NCBI GenBank assembly: GCA_000727475.1
Contig: KL647288.1
Span: 10,364,903 to 10,428,902, forward strand
Length of the DNA stretch: 64,000 nucleotides
DNA from: Sarcocystis neurona
Lineage: Eukaryota; Apicomplexa; Conoidasida; Eucoccidiorida; Sarcocystidae
Direction of reading: 5' to 3'
The notes under the pieces were generated by a model. That model ran no database searches and was not told the origin of the DNA. It saw only the letters and a program-made list of their open reading frames with translations. This document shows, piece by piece, positions 1 to 13,302 of the stretch. Position 1 is the first letter of the stretch, and each line of letters begins with the position of its first letter. The position numbers and the translations under genes were made by a program.

Positions 1-53
1 AACACACGCACACACACACACACACACGCACACACACACACACACACACACAC
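1..53. repeat. CA/CG microsatellite at left edge
   Basis: The window opens in an almost pure CA dinucleotide run with occasional CG steps. It is cut by the window edge, so its full length is unknown. It is of the same type as the longer array at 2321-2402. Confidence 0.95.
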
Positions 54-2343
54 CAAGAAGGAGCAATAGTGAGTTTCTAGAATTTCAAGTTTTTGAATAC
101 GATAGATTCACTACGTGTATGCAACTCTCCGTTTGGACACTTAGATTTCCCGTGGACACACAGAGACGCATATTTGCACAGTCTCTTCTTTGTCTTTCTC
201 TCCGTCGACGTGTAAACTCGGAACAGCGCCTATACATTTCACACAAGCCCTCTAGAAGTCAGGCGTGCCACAAACATATACACACATATTTGCACAGCAG
301 ACGCGCCGGTCAAGCACCCACAAGCATAAAGCTACGTCTCTTGTATACACGCATACCGACAGATGAGCAAGGCTGTGGCTTGAACCTGTGCACGTATCTC
401 GCTCGCCGTATGTACAAAGAACACACGCATATTCTCACGCCTACAGACAAAACTATCTCTCTCTCCTTATGTGAACAGACCCACACACAGGCATACACAA
501 GCATACACGTAGACAAGCACACACACAAAGACACACAGACACTCAACCGTAGAACAGACTCATATACCTGCGTCGCTGTAGATAAGATCCGTACATTTCG
601 CCATCTCGTTCTAAGAACACAGACCCCCTTGCTGGTTTGAGATGCTTATGTCGGTGCTTACAGGCACTTCACGCTGCAGGGGCATCCAAACGCGTCTCTT
701 GCTCCATAGGTGCATAGGTGGTTTTGTACATCGGTGCAAGTAGATATGAAGAACTGCACAGGTGTACGCCGCGGACTATCTGCGTGTGTGTGCAACATGA
801 GATACTCTTCGTAGCTGTTGGGCAGCGTGAAACTCAGAAGCCCTGCAGCGTAGGCACGCAAATGAAAGAATGACTACAGTAGTGCTCATTTCGAGCGAGT
901 TCGTCAAATAACAACGAGTGAAATAGGGCTGAGCGAGCGCCGCCAACCGTGTAGTGACACTTGCGCTGATGAGACTGCTTGCCGGCCGGAGCTATGTAAT
1001 AGAAGCAATGAATATAGTATTGCTTAGCAGGCAAGACACCAGGTACTAACCATCACGCTTGTAGCAGTTTTTAGCGAGCGAGACATCGGGTACTAACAAC
1101 CACGCTTATAGAAGTGCTTGTGGAGCGAGACCCATCCGAAATAGAGTCCAGAAGAAAGCAGCTCCTGGAAAACACAACACGCTTGCACGTATCCTTAGAC
1201 ATGCTCTGAGGCGGACCTACATATGCAGAGATAGACAGTTGTATAGATGGACTTGTATACACGCGTGGATCTTTACACAGTTAGTGAGATGTAGGCAACA
1301 TAAATTCGAGTACTTTTGGGACCCAAGCACACACCCGTACACCCTTTGATGACCCTGGGCAGTCATACAGCGAGGCGGATATGTACAGATAATATAACGA
1401 CATGTATTCTCGTGTTTAGAAGAACGTCTCACGGAGAGAGCGTGAAGTCACCTACGTGAGCTTGTCGATGATGGAGGACTCGGCGTGCCTTTTTAAAAAA
1501 ACAAACACATACAGAAGAAATGAGGCGCACAACCTGTCGTATATCAGCAGGGATATATATATTTGTGTGTACGCGTTTCACGCTGCGTTTGTACACGGCC
1601 GGATGCCCACACGCACGGTTCCACATTTTAACTTGTTTGGCCTTTCCTCTCTCTCTCATTTTCACCTATCTTTTAAACCTCTCTCCTTCATTCCTATCTT
1701 CTCTCTCCTTCATTCCCTCTCTCTCTATACGTGTGTAGACACACGCATGTAGATATATATCTATGTGGACGGACGTGTGGTACTTACTGTATGCGCGTGC
1801 CTCCAGAAATACGTGTACAGATAGCCCTCCATGCAGGCACATCCACGTAGAGACGTAGATTGTGTGACACATGTGTTATTTACACCTACCAATCTATTTA
1901 CGTTTCCCTTTATGCATACGTGTGTGCGTGAGGCTTGTGTATTCACATGTCCGTATCTTCTGGTACACTTGCACGTGTCGCCGAATGAGCATGAGAAAAA
2001 GTATACATATATACACGTATTCTGGGAACTATATAATGATATGTACAGTTCTCAGCCACGCTTCTGCAGGGACGGCTTATATGTATATACCTTCACGATT
2101 AATGCATATGTGAATTTTTCTGCGGGTACACTTAGGTGTGCAGATGTACTCCTCCATATTTTTTCTATATGTATATATATCTGTATATGTTGTATACGGG
2201 TTCATAGACATAATAGGGTGTGCACCTGTTGGGTAAGCACGTAGATCTGTATGTGTGGATGTCGTGTAGCTATGCAGGTATGTCTACATATATACGTATA
2301 TATGTGTATATCTGTGTAGGCACACACACACACACACACGCAC

Positions 2344-2394
<51 letters not shown>

Positions 2395-3900
2395 CACACA
2401 CCCATGACGTTGCGCGTCGCTGCCTAATATCTGTATAAGTTGATATCCGGCAGCAACCTGGATGTACAGGCGTATTCTCTCGAACTAGCCATTCGTCTAA
2501 ACGGCCTGATTTTACAAGGTCTGTCGCCCCTTCTGCCGGTCTCTACCTGCGTTAGGGGCTGTCTGCGACGTGTACACACACGTGAATCACAGGTGAAACT
2601 GTGTGATTCTACATCGGTTCATACGCACTACACTCCAAAAAGAAAACCGAGTAGATCGCCTGTCAACCGGAGTCTCCAGCTTACACTCCAGACTGGCATT
2701 TGTCTCTGTCAGTCTCTCCAACTACACGTATCTACCTACGCACATGCACACGCGTATGCAAGTCTGTCTATAGGGAACCACACACGCAAGTGGGTAGGCT
2801 TCGGTGTCATCTACACCTGCCCATATTCGCTTGCACACCTTTATAGGGTGCATCTATGTATAGGTATATGTACATCCGTATGTACGTTATAGGGATACGT
2901 TTTCGTACCGATGCACATCCCTCTCTCTCGCTCTCTCTCTGCATATGGATGTCTGCTGCTACTCTGTTGCCTTACAGTGCACATATTTTTGCAAGCCCGT
3001 ATACCTACCAAACCTGCCTGCGTGAATTCTACGCACGAGTCTTCTGAATTCATCTGTATCTATATACTTGTGTCCATCTTGAACGGCAAAACCCCTCCGC
3101 GTCAAGTCCAGCAATACCCTTTCGCTGCCATCCGCTATTCCGCTCTGTACTTACCTCCACTTGGAGCCGCGGGCTGCCTGACATCACTGGGTGGTACTGC
3201 AAGCACAGGATAGTCCTCGAAGCCACAAAAAGAGGAGCAGTTATCCTCATCTTCGAAATGCAGAGACGTTCCGCTCGCGCTATTGGCTAACACAGGTAGG
3301 CTTGCACCTGCGTATCTGATCGTATAAACAGTGTAATTACGTGGATGAAGGCGCGGAAATGGATGTATCGTGCTGGACGGAATCAACGCTGACGGCCCTG
3401 TGCACCACGTTGAACGAAATGCGACTTTGGACACGCTGCGGGAGTGCACGTATATACGCCTGTGCATACACGTACATGTAAAGCGATGCCCCTCGTACAG
3501 TGCCTCGAGGCAGCGGCATGCTGTGCAACAGCGAGCCCCCGAACGAAGAGAGAGCACCTGCAATGTCTGTGCAGGGGCCGCAGCCACTGCATCGGGGCAC
3601 GTGCACGTTGTACAAAGCTCCACTCCACTCCAGGCGTTGCCACGCGTCTACGTGTGTGCACATGTGTTTACATGTGTGTGGGTGCGTAGCTGCGCAAGTA
3701 AGGACTTGCAGTTCTCGCACATACGTGCGTGCGAATACATCTAGATCTCTGTCGTTGTCTGCCGGGTCCAGCTAACGCTTACTATCGCACAGGTGGAATT
3801 TGTACCTGGAGGTGTCTGTACACGCGTAGGGACAAATGGGTATCTCCACATGCGTTGACGTGTCGTAATTTACACTGCATCTAAATCTTCACCACTCTAT
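54..3900. other. Non-coding alternating purine-pyrimidine DNA
   Basis: This stretch is dominated by steps of CA, TG, TA and CG, giving words such as ACACGTATA and GTGTACAC over and over. Open frames here translate to Tyr/His/Thr/Cys/Val mixtures, as expected from that base pattern and not from selection on protein. I see no exon with convincing splice sites on either strand. Confidence 0.6.
2321..2402. repeat. (CA)n array with CG interruptions
   Basis: About 80 bases of CA repeat, with single CG substitutions at intervals. It lies in non-coding DNA. Alternating CA/CG of this length is a classic left-handed (Z) DNA former; that property is known for such sequences, not shown here. Confidence 0.95.
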
Positions 3901-5240
3901 CGCAGACGTGTGTATCTGTATCCGTGTGCTTCTCTCTCCGGACACACGTAGTCGCGTGATTCTGTGCACACGTCAATTCCTATGTAGGTGGGCCTGACCA
4001 CTTTTTTCCCCACGAAGTTTTCTGGCTTTGTGACAAAACGAAGCGGCGCAGGTGGAATAAAGTTGACTAGAAGAAAAAACGACCTCAGATGGTTAAGCCT
4101 TGCACACATGGTGTCACTTTCAACAAAGAAGAGCCGGCGCGTCGGTGCGTGCGATGCCTCAAGAACCGTCCTGCGTGTGTGTCCGCCTCGACATTGCCTC
4201 GGACTGTACTGCTTTTGCTCTTGGCTTTTTCTGGGAGACCCCACCAACATCGCTGGTATGTTCTCCTGTGAACTAGAGAGTTTCAGGTGCCCGAGGAAGA
4301 GACTGTGTCCAGCAGGGGCATGTCTCCCTCAGACTGGGAAAATTCCATCGCCTGCGCACTTTCTTCGTTGCGTCGGCTGTCCCTCTCCTGCTGTCTTCAC
4401 ACGATTGTACAGAATGCTACGGTTCTGCGGGTGCGATGAAGTGGAGAGGAAGCGCCTTGCGGGCAAGCGCACAAGCAACCTTACTCTCTCTGAACATCGT
4501 TTGTCTGTGTACCTGTGAGCTGTTTTCGCCTCCCTGCTGCCCCTTTCACTCGTCTTTGGTCTCGCTAGCGTGACTAACGTGAGTGTTGCATTTGGTACTT
4601 TTTGTAACATTGAGTGCAGCGCAAAGGCGTGCTCGTCCCTGTGAGCACGTGCGTGTTTTCATCCCGTCTACAGCTGCTGCGGCCGCTGTACGCCACAGCC
4701 AGAGAAAGGGGGACAGGCGGACGCAGGAGAAGAAACAACAAGAACGGGGAGACCAGGAAATGAAGGAACAGCAGCGGCAAAAGACGAGATCGAAGCTTGA
4801 GAAGAGAAACAAGGTCAATGAGAGAGGGAAACCAACGAAGAAAAAAACCATGGAAAGGTATCAGAGACGTCAGGGAAGAATATGGCGCATACGTGAGACG
4901 GGGGGGGAAGGCTCCAATAGAATCTGTCCTTGTGCAGCGGGCATTTGTTCTCGGACGGCAGCCCCTGCGGCCGCTTCCTCTACTGGCAGTGTCGCTGCAG
5001 CACATCCACAATCTGCGCACGCGACTATCAGCACGCGTACAGAGCCACATGTGACTACATACGTGGATGTCTATTTGGATACAGGTTTGTCTTTCTGTCC
5101 TTTTACCTATCTCCGTCGGTGTGCGTACGCGAGAAAGACCCTCTGAAGCCGACGCTCAACAACAAATTCGACAGGAGCGCCCCCCGATGTAGAAAGACAA
5201 CTGCAGCAACGCTGCGCCCGCCACTCTTTTGCAGCTGAAG
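3901..5240 (+). other. Region with weak coding-like stretches, unresolved
   Basis: The base pattern changes here from dinucleotide repeats to mixed sequence, with a purine-rich block at about 4690-4860. A frame open on the + strand to the TGA at 5052-5054 gives a reasonable-looking peptide with KAPIESVLVQRAFVLGRQP near position 4910. A second frame ending at 4518 contains several Cys residues. Neither has a start, neighbouring exons or a recognisable domain, so I do not call a gene. It could be an isolated exon or the leader of a gene that I cannot assemble. Confidence 0.3.
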
Positions 5241-6177
5241 CACACTTACTGTTGCTGTGCTCTCAAAAAGAGCAGCATCAGCTGAAAAAAGGAGTCGTAT
5301 GCAACTACCGTGAGAGGACGAGACTTACATGGCTCCAGAATCAAGAAAGAAGAATGACGACTCGTCACGGATATATCTGGGTTACTCATATCCGTGTGCT
5401 TAAAGGGATGAAATGCATCAATCGTTCTTTCTCTACAAGCGTGTGTGTCACTGCATACAGATACGCACACGTCGTGCATGCTCTTTTGCATTGAAGAGGA
5501 AGAGACTTTGTCAATGTATGTATGTACGCCGTTCAGCGTTGAGGCGGACACGCTTGCATAGCTCATGTTGCAGCTGCATGCCTCAGAACAGACAGCGTAG
5601 CTGTTCACGTGCGTGCACGTATGTGTGCACGGCCGTGTCTATCACTGGACGTATCCCTGTATAGAGACGCGTATGCTGTACACGTACGCATATATGTAGA
5701 CAAATATGTACATGTATGTACGTGAAAACTGCCCTTGCAGGTGTCTGGTGAGTGGCTAAACAGCAGCGCCATACAGATTTACACACCCCTGTGCACCTTT
5801 AGGCACCTAGGTATGTGTGTCAAAGGCATGCACCTTTGCACCATGGAGAAAAGGAGCAATACGCATCTACGGAGGCCTACCTCTCTTTCTCTCTCTCTCT
5901 CTATATATATATATATGTATACGTCAGTGTCCGTCTCCTCTTTGACTTGTGAAGAGTGCGATACTCATCAACTTCTTGTAAAGGCGGAACGGAGCTTGAA
6001 ACGATGGAGGTGATAGTATAGCGGCTGATACGTTTACGGGTCAACACAAGCAGGAGAAGCAACAGCGTATATTGCCAACAGCAGCACCACCCGCAGAGTT
6101 GTGCAGCTGTCTTTGTCACAAGCAGTTTTATAAGCATGAAGACACCAAAGCGGGGCAGCGGCCCCTGCTTCTGGAAA

Positions 6178-6560
6178 AAAGTAAAACAGACGCAGGTCAA
6201 CGTCTGGTTTTGTCTTACCAGGCGGACCATACGTAGCTGTGGAGGGAGGGGGGGGAGGGGGGAACCTGGGGGGCGGCGGGATTTCCGTGGTCGTGGCTGC
6301 AGCGCAAAGCAACAGGGACATTGATGTCTCTATACACTTTGACATCTATGTAGTTGTATGTACGCATATGTAACTGTGTGAAAAACTGATGCAGGTGAAA
6401 ACTGATGCAGATCAACGTCTGGTTTGTCTTACCAGCCTGAACGTCCGTAGGTCTGTAGGGAGGGAGGGGAGGGGGGAACTCGGGGGGCGGCGGGATCTCC
6501 GTGGCTGCAGTGCGGAGCAACAGGCGACGGCTGTAGATGCCTCTATACACTTTGACATAT
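6178..6560. repeat. Imperfect direct duplication with G-rich core
   Basis: Two copies of a block lie about 220 bases apart. Each runs from a GCAG(G/A)TCAACGTCTGG element (6191 and 6407) through a G-rich core of GGGAGG and GGGG runs (6241-6280 and 6459-6492), a GGCGGCGGGAT element, a CAACAGG(G/C) element and a CTCTATACACTTTGACAT tail (6327 and 6541). The G-runs have the spacing of a G-quadruplex former. The copies differ by small indels. Confidence 0.85.
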
Positions 6561-8639
6561 ATATATATGTATATACATATATTTACATATATGTGTATAT
6601 ATTCATATACAAATATATGTATCTATATGTGTAACTCTGTGAAACTGCATTAGATTAAATAGGTCACGCATTGGCCGAATAACTTGATACACAAATACAT
6701 GTATGTGGTACATAGAAGGAAAAAATTCATGCGAGATCTACGAGCTTTGACAAGGGCGAATACGTACCCACGACAGACAGATTGTTACTGCACCTGTACC
6801 TAGAAGGAGCGAGATATGGACGCAGTGTTTGCTCAGCGCCTCCACGGTTTACGAGGAAGTGAAAATCTAGCATAGTGAGAGAGGAAATCGCAGGATAACC
6901 CATGTTCAACGCATACGTGTATACGTACAAGCATACGGCAAAGGACACATAGGGAAGTGCGACTAAATTGTGGTTCTGACATACGCTGATATTTAAAACT
7001 ACGCATGGAATGTATAGATCCATACACAAACACGTAGTTACATACGTACTGAAAACCACAGACACAGGACAACGCCACGGAGACACTCCTGCGTGCGATA
7101 ACCGCAGCCATCAGATCGGTGCGTTGTATACGTATGTATCTGTGATCGGTGTGTCCTCATGCGTAGGCGTGCATCCGACAGTGCACGCAGCAGGATACAC
7201 TGCTGCAAAGGATAAGCGAGACACACGGATACGCGTGGAGCCAAACGAGGCATGTACGCAGATGAGGCATGCGGCTGTAGTATACTCGAATCTCCTGCAC
7301 ATGCACGCACAATAAGCGAGAAGGCGTAAAGTGGAAGACGCTGCATGCTTTCAAAATATCAGTCGGTCAGCTGGGGATGACCCAGAGCTGAACATACTGT
7401 TTATGATTCGATGTGTCGGTGTCAACGCACGAGGATGTGTTGTTTTCAGTTTAAGTCACCTACACCTGCATAGTCGTTATCACCGACCGGCGTAGTGATC
7501 CTGTTTGGCTGGGCTGCACGTACTGTACTTGTTAACACGAACACCGGAAAACTACACGCATCTGGCGTCCGGAGACTGCTGATGCACAAGAGTCTACGCA
7601 GTCACACGTGTCCTCCCACATCTAGTTGTTTGTGAAAAGGGCAACAGCTGCACGTGCAGGGGATGGCTCATGCAAGCACGTCCCCCCACATATCCACACT
7701 CACACACATATGCCTCTATACGTCTATATGCGAATATGCATTTACGTATAAATATATGCTATGCCTGTACATGTACCCGTGCGCCTATCTATTTACAACT
7801 GTGCACGTAAGCAAAGGCGAAACGACGACGACAAACGTAGCTGTAACGTCAAATGAAGGCGTGCTGTCAAAACGCCTGCCACGGCGTGAAAGCTGCTACA
7901 CCAGCAGTGTCGGCGGGAACTACGGACGCAAGTGACTCAGCATCGATAGCAGCAGATCCGGTGCTAGGCACTTACCCCACTCAACGTTCTCTCCACCAAT
8001 TGGAATATCTCCCTCACTCATCGTAGGTCGAAGGCCTGGATACGCCACAGACCGTAGATCTCACACTTGTGCAACAAAACGGTAGGCCTGAGCAACTACG
8101 CGTCTGCACAACTCTATATTCGGGTGTGTGTGGCAGTTGTCTACAGGTACCTGTAAGCTTATTTCTTGGGGGAGAAGGTAAGAGCACATATGCTTCTACC
8201 CAGCAGACCCTAAGCGGCTGAATCTTCCATGTACACGCACAGATGATTGCATGTATTGGTCGAAATATACATGTATATGGGTGTATGTGTGTAACTATGT
8301 AGGATAGTGCGACTGTGTGTGCAGGTACACCACAGAGAGACATAGTTAAACCCAGTGTTTCTCAGCGCTTGTTCCCGTGCGGTCCCTAATGCAAACGCGT
8401 ACTGTCTGCCATGTATATGTATGCGTATGCAGACGCCAATCTGCTTCCGCTATACTTACTCTGTCGAAGCATCTCTATTAACAGGTAAACAAACAGATGC
8501 GTTTATGGATGTCTCTGTGTAATTGGTTGGGCGGCGCCAAGGTCTCGATGCTTACACTGGCGGAGCCACAGTGCGCTTGCGTCAGTGCGTGACAGAGATG
8601 ACTACAATCTCTACGCACCTATATATAAATACACGTAGT

Positions 8640-8770
8640 TATTTCTGTGTGTATATATATATATATGCATACTCTGACTGTTCGCGTAGTTTCACCATCG
8701 TTAGTTATATATATATATATGTGTACACGTACATTACTCTGACTGTTCACGTCGCTTGTTTAACTTCTTC
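8640..8770. repeat. Short direct duplication at TA runs
   Basis: The element ACTCTGACTGTTC(G/A)CGT occurs twice, at about 8670 and 8734, each time just downstream of a TATATATATA run. The spacing is about 64 bases. It is a small local duplication in non-coding DNA. Confidence 0.8.
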
Positions 8771-9395
8771 AATGAGTGCGTATGAGGTTTGAAACTAGTC
8801 TGCAATCAAAGAAGACAACCAGAGATAGCTGTCGTGTCCACATCGAAGAATGCGTAGGGCCTCTCTATATGGATGCGCACCCCCAAGTACATTCGCTGGA
8901 CGACCGCGTCTTCGTCTACCACCTCGTCTCGGGAGCGTCAACGGCTTCTCATCTCCTGAAGGGATAAGAACACATTTGCAGGAAACATTCTGCAAGAGAA
9001 GTGTTGAGAATGCATATATGCATTTATGCGTAAAATCGCATACACTAGTTAAGGTGACACGCATGCGTACGTGTGAAGCAGACTGCCTAGAGGTCAGAAT
9101 TGCATTGTTTTATAGACGTTAAAAAGTGGTCACCTGGTAGGTGTTGAAGACAATGCGGAAGTTTCTTTGCCTGACCTTTAACACAAGAGGGAGAACGTAA
9201 ATGTCTGTACATTTGGTTGCTGGGAACGATATTGGATGTAGACTGAGCAGATCAATGGACATGTACATATATATACTTGAGTATCTGTTGGATAGATAGA
9301 TACGAAGACACGTTCCTACACGCACTAATAGTAAATAGACAGATGCAGGCTGCAGAAAAAAAGGATCAGAACACGGTTGTAGCTGGCACATTCTG

Positions 9396-9640
9396 CGGAA
9401 ACGCTCTCGACTCCTTGGCTAATACGAAATGATGAGGCACTGGCCGAGGGTGAAAAGCTAAAAGGTGCAAAAGAGCGGAAACGCGCTGGACTCCTTGGCT
9501 AATATGAAACGATGAGGCACTGGTCGAGGGTGAAAAGTTAAAAGATGCAGCGACTGGAACTGAACTCCCGGGCGTACACGAAGCCAAGCGACGTTGGTCG
9601 AGAGTGAAAAGATAAAAGTGGTGGCGACTCGAACTGAAGG
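9396..9640. repeat. Tandem minisatellite, about 75-80 base unit, 2.5-3 copies
   Basis: The first unit starts with CGGAAACGC at 9396 and the second at 9476. Both carry CTCCTTGGCTAATA, GATGAGGCACTGG and CGAGGGTGAAAAG in the same order. A third, partial and more diverged copy is visible from TGGTCGAGAGTGAAAAG (9595) to GCGACTCGAACTGAA (9626). Open frames across it on the minus strand simply repeat the same peptide, so I treat it as non-coding. Confidence 0.9.
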
Positions 9641-10639
9641 GGCTCTGCAAGAATTTATTCTAAAACTGTACGGAACGCAACCTCTACCGACCAACTGAAA
9701 CTCGATGTACTGAGCGAACACTTCCAAGAGAACAGACTCACTAATTTTCAATGGACAGGCACAGCTTTCTACATTTCGTCTTGAGAGATTTTCTACGTGT
9801 CTCGTCGCCAGTTGACTTGTTCCCGAAGAAGGAAAAGGCTACAGAGCAGTGAAGGGGAAGACAACGGGCTCTCCCTAGGCCTATTCTGGCCTCTTGTTCA
9901 GGTGCTGCATGGGAAAATATCCAAATATATTCATATACGTCTGAACGTGAGGTATGCAGATTTACTCATATACGTTCACGTGAGAGGTATGCAAAACCCG
10001 ACTTCATGTAGACGAAGATAATGAAGCACTTTCATAAAAGGAGACTGCGTGGAGGCTGACCGCTAAGAGTCAGAGTGTCTGTTTACTTGACTTCCACAAG
10101 ACGTGCTACCTATATATTCTATTGAGATTTATTCCTTATAAGAGGAGCAGCAGACTCTACGCATGGTAACGTACAGCTACAACTAAAATCCTGTAGGTTC
10201 CGAAATGTTGGAGACCTCAGAAGTCCCTAACTGAACCGAGGCACATTGTTTTCGTCTGTGCGATGCCGTCGTGTGTAGAAAGACCATGAACAACAAACAC
10301 TTATTCACTGTTTATGTTTAGTGAGACAGGAAAACGTGTACACGCGTGCGTGGGCGTCCCAAAATTTCTGTGGATTCACGACACATGCCGCTCTTTATGA
10401 AGCTGGTTTTTTTTCTCCTGAAGCGCGCAAAACCCTTTTGTGTATTTCTTCGTACCGAGTTGTAGGAAGGCGTAGGGTGAATTTACTTGCGGCAGCAGAC
10501 CTTCGACCACCGGTTTTGGCGCGTACGCAATGCTGCCAGCGGGGGGGGAAAGAGAAGCGTGGGAGAAGAAAAGGTTTGCATCTGACCTGAGCTTTGTAAG
10601 ACTCTGGTTCACGCCGCGGACAAAGCACGCGGCATAGCA

Positions 10640-12495
10640 ATGCCAGATCAAGAGGACGAAACGCAGGTGCCGCCAGGGCGAAACACTTTTCAAGAGGTTC
10701 GAGCGTGCCATCTGTCGTAAAAGCTGCAGGATTTAAACGTCACCAGCACGCACCGAGGTAAGACGGTCTGGTCCTCCTAAGCGGTGTGGAAATTAGAAAT
10801 GTAACACAGTGTAAACATGAACTACTGCGTTGTACACGTCAACGTGTACACTTGCACGTCGGACGTGATTGCTACACAGTAAGTATATAAGGCGTCAATG
10901 ATAATGCATGCTTTGGTGTGCAACACGAAGGAAACAGATTCTTCAATGAGAAGGTGGGAAGATCTCATGAGTGAACCACCCAGACACACGACAGTCTGCA
11001 CGACGAAGGCAAAAGCTGTTTACCGACGAGGGCACCAAGTTTCAGATCTTCATAGAGGAGTACTCGGATTCTGGAGATGCAGATATGTTTACAGTTATCG
11101 ACTGTCAGTGGCTACCGGTCGTCTCTGTAATTGACTACACATACCATCTCATGATTGTGTACGTATCTGCAGACTGAATCATTTAGTAGGATTCTACATA
11201 AGACTGCGTACGGACAATTATCGTTTGTAAAAACGTGGCTCATTTCCACACGAATACAGCAACACACACATATATATCCGCATCTCGCATATCGTCGCAC
11301 GCCTTCCGGTGGCTTATTTCAAGCCTAGATGCGGTACAGGAAGACCGCTTGCTGTCGTTTTTCTGTGTGATTTGTGCGGCTTTTTGATTTTAGAAGAAAG
11401 AACTGTTCTGTCGAACTCTCGACAGACTATACGAGTGGGAAAGGGTACAGAGATGGCGAGACTCTAAGACTACCCTTTGGTCGATACTCTTCTCTGTGCT
11501 GCTGCGTAAACATTGCTCTCCTATCACCTCCTTACAACAGAGAAAGGAAACGGCTCCCCAGAAGCAAAGGAGAATTATACACATTCACATATTTCTCTTT
11601 GTTTCGAACGAAACAGGCTCGAACGCCTTGGACGCTGCCTTCCCTGAGTAGAAGAAGGAAGACAGCTTCATCTACTCCCATTACTCCTAGAGGTAGTATC
11701 ATTACTGTTGCGATTTATAGCAGTGCCCGTATAGACACCCCCTGGTAGGGGAGAGTAGCAGTGGTAGTAGACACCTCGGTTGCGACCGTGTCCGCACGTC
11801 GATGTCTTGTCTGAGCGCGTACTACACGGCGTCCGGCGCCAAGATGTGGTTGCAGCACGCCCGCAGCGCTGGCACAGAGAGTGATACCGTCTTCGAAGGA
11901 TTGTGTGCTGGAACCGGTGGATGTCCGTGTTCCTTGACATCTGTGATTTTAATGTACAGGAGACTGTCTTCTTCTAAAAGCGACTTTTAAGGAGGTAGAA
12001 TGCGAGCAGTTCCAGTCAAAACTCCGCGGCCTTACGAGCATCGGCGGCGCCGAAACGTCCGCAACTGGTGGCGCTTCCAAGCCGGCGGGCTATTTTTCAG
12101 ATATCGGACGAAACATGGATAAGGTACCTGTATTTGGCTCGCAAATGTGTCTTTCCGGGGTAGCTCCAGCAGAGTGGTCCCCAGATGTTCAGAGGAGCTG
12201 CATCCTGCCATGGCAAAACAGGGCACGGTGCCTTCCACGACACAAAGCTGTAACATACTGTACACAATCAGGAACACAAATACCCGGAAGTGATAGTCTT
12301 AGCGTGGAACGTCGTGAAAGTCCTACACAGGAAACACAGGACAGGGATAGACACAGTGTTGATCACGTTGTCTCTTACATGGTTCTGAATAAACGCAAAC
12401 ATGCTGGAAGTAACACTTCTGGGGTTGGACTTGGAAAGACGCCGTTGAGGAAAAACAAGGTAGTCGACCACCACCCATTACCAGATGCTAAGTAG
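10640..12495 (+). CDS. Candidate 5' exons of a multi-exon gene, function unknown
   Basis: An ATG at 10640 opens a short acidic exon (MPDQEDETQVPPG...) that can end at a GT near 10697. A second coding-like stretch follows the acceptor at about 10990 (KLFTDEGTKFQIFIEEYSD). The strongest piece here starts after the acceptor at 11959: in-frame stops lie just upstream, and the frame then stays open to 12495, with a usable donor at 12124. It includes the words FKEVECEQFQSKLRG and YFSDIGRNMDK. I recognise no family. These may be the first exons of the gene whose later exons lie at 13-28.5 kb; that join is inferred from strand, spacing and exon style only. Borders are provisional. Confidence 0.45.
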
Positions 12496-13009
12496 ACGGC
12501 CCAAGAAGGGAGCGAAATTGTATGCTTGACCTTAAAGCTCGTAAATTTTACAGTCAATTGAACTCCGCGTTGCACAGTGTGAATTTTCGAGTCTTGTCCT
12601 CTGAATGGCGGTGGTTTACTGCAAAAGAAGTCTTCCCCGCCCTCCCAAGCAACTGCAAGCGTGATTCCTAAACCATTGTATGCGCGACTGTGTAACAGGT
12701 TCGTCTGTCAGACTCAGCGAGGGCTTTGCGTCCAACTGCATATTTCTTCGCGGGGGGACGGGGATACCTAGCAATGCCTGCTCCAGCGTATTCACTAGTG
12801 CCTCTACGTACAGACGTTCACATGAATACCGACGATGTATAGAGTGCGCAGGTGGTTCTGACGAGCAAAATACTATCATCGCGCACGTAGGCACATACAT
12901 TCTATACACGTACGCCTTCTGCTTGCGAAGCGCCCAGTCAGCCAAACGACTTTGTCTCCATTTGTAGCCACAAGTATGCAGCTTTCCTGTGAGTCCCACT
13001 CGCGTACGC

Positions 13010-13302
13010 AGGGGATTATTAATACAAGAGTGCCACTTCGTGCGGAGCCCCAGCAGAGTCAGCGATTTCCTGCTTTGTTCCTCAACTGCCACAACCGTAT
13101 GGATATACTTCAGTTTCAAACAGGAGAGACAAGTGACATTGCCGCCCACAACTCAAAATGACATGCTACAGTCTTCTATACTTCGTTCAGGTGGTATTCT
13201 TGCAGTCACCGTCTCGCTCACACACCTCACGCTAGACACGAAGAGTGCACGCGGTCGCTACACTCTTTGTACCCTAGCTCTCGAGACTCCGCTTCTAATT
13301 GT
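13010..13302 (+). CDS. Two candidate exons, beta-strand-rich, unknown
   Basis: After a CAG at about 13011 the + strand reads through a peptide containing FPALFLNCHNRMDILQFQ, with a possible GT donor near 13132. A second stretch starts after a clean acceptor (GTATTCTTGCAG, ending 13206) and contains LTHLTLDTKSARGRY and LCTLALETPLLI. The alternation of hydrophobic residues suggests beta structure, and the first piece has the rhythm of a propeller blade. That is an impression, not a domain call. Minus-strand frames here are longer but read less like protein. Confidence 0.45.

Larger units (their letters stand above)
5241..10600. other. Gene-free stretch apart from small repeats
   Basis: Apart from the tandem duplications listed separately, this is alternating purine-pyrimidine DNA with short TA runs (5902-5917, 6555-6610, 8655-8668, 8706-8721). 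No open frame is long, has good splice borders, or reads like protein. I see no RNA gene. Confidence 0.5.

Noticed and set aside
119..640. Open frames over the left-end dinucleotide-rich DNA
   Set aside because: Translations are Thr/His/Tyr/Val/Cys mixtures reflecting CA/TG/TA steps; both strands are similarly open.
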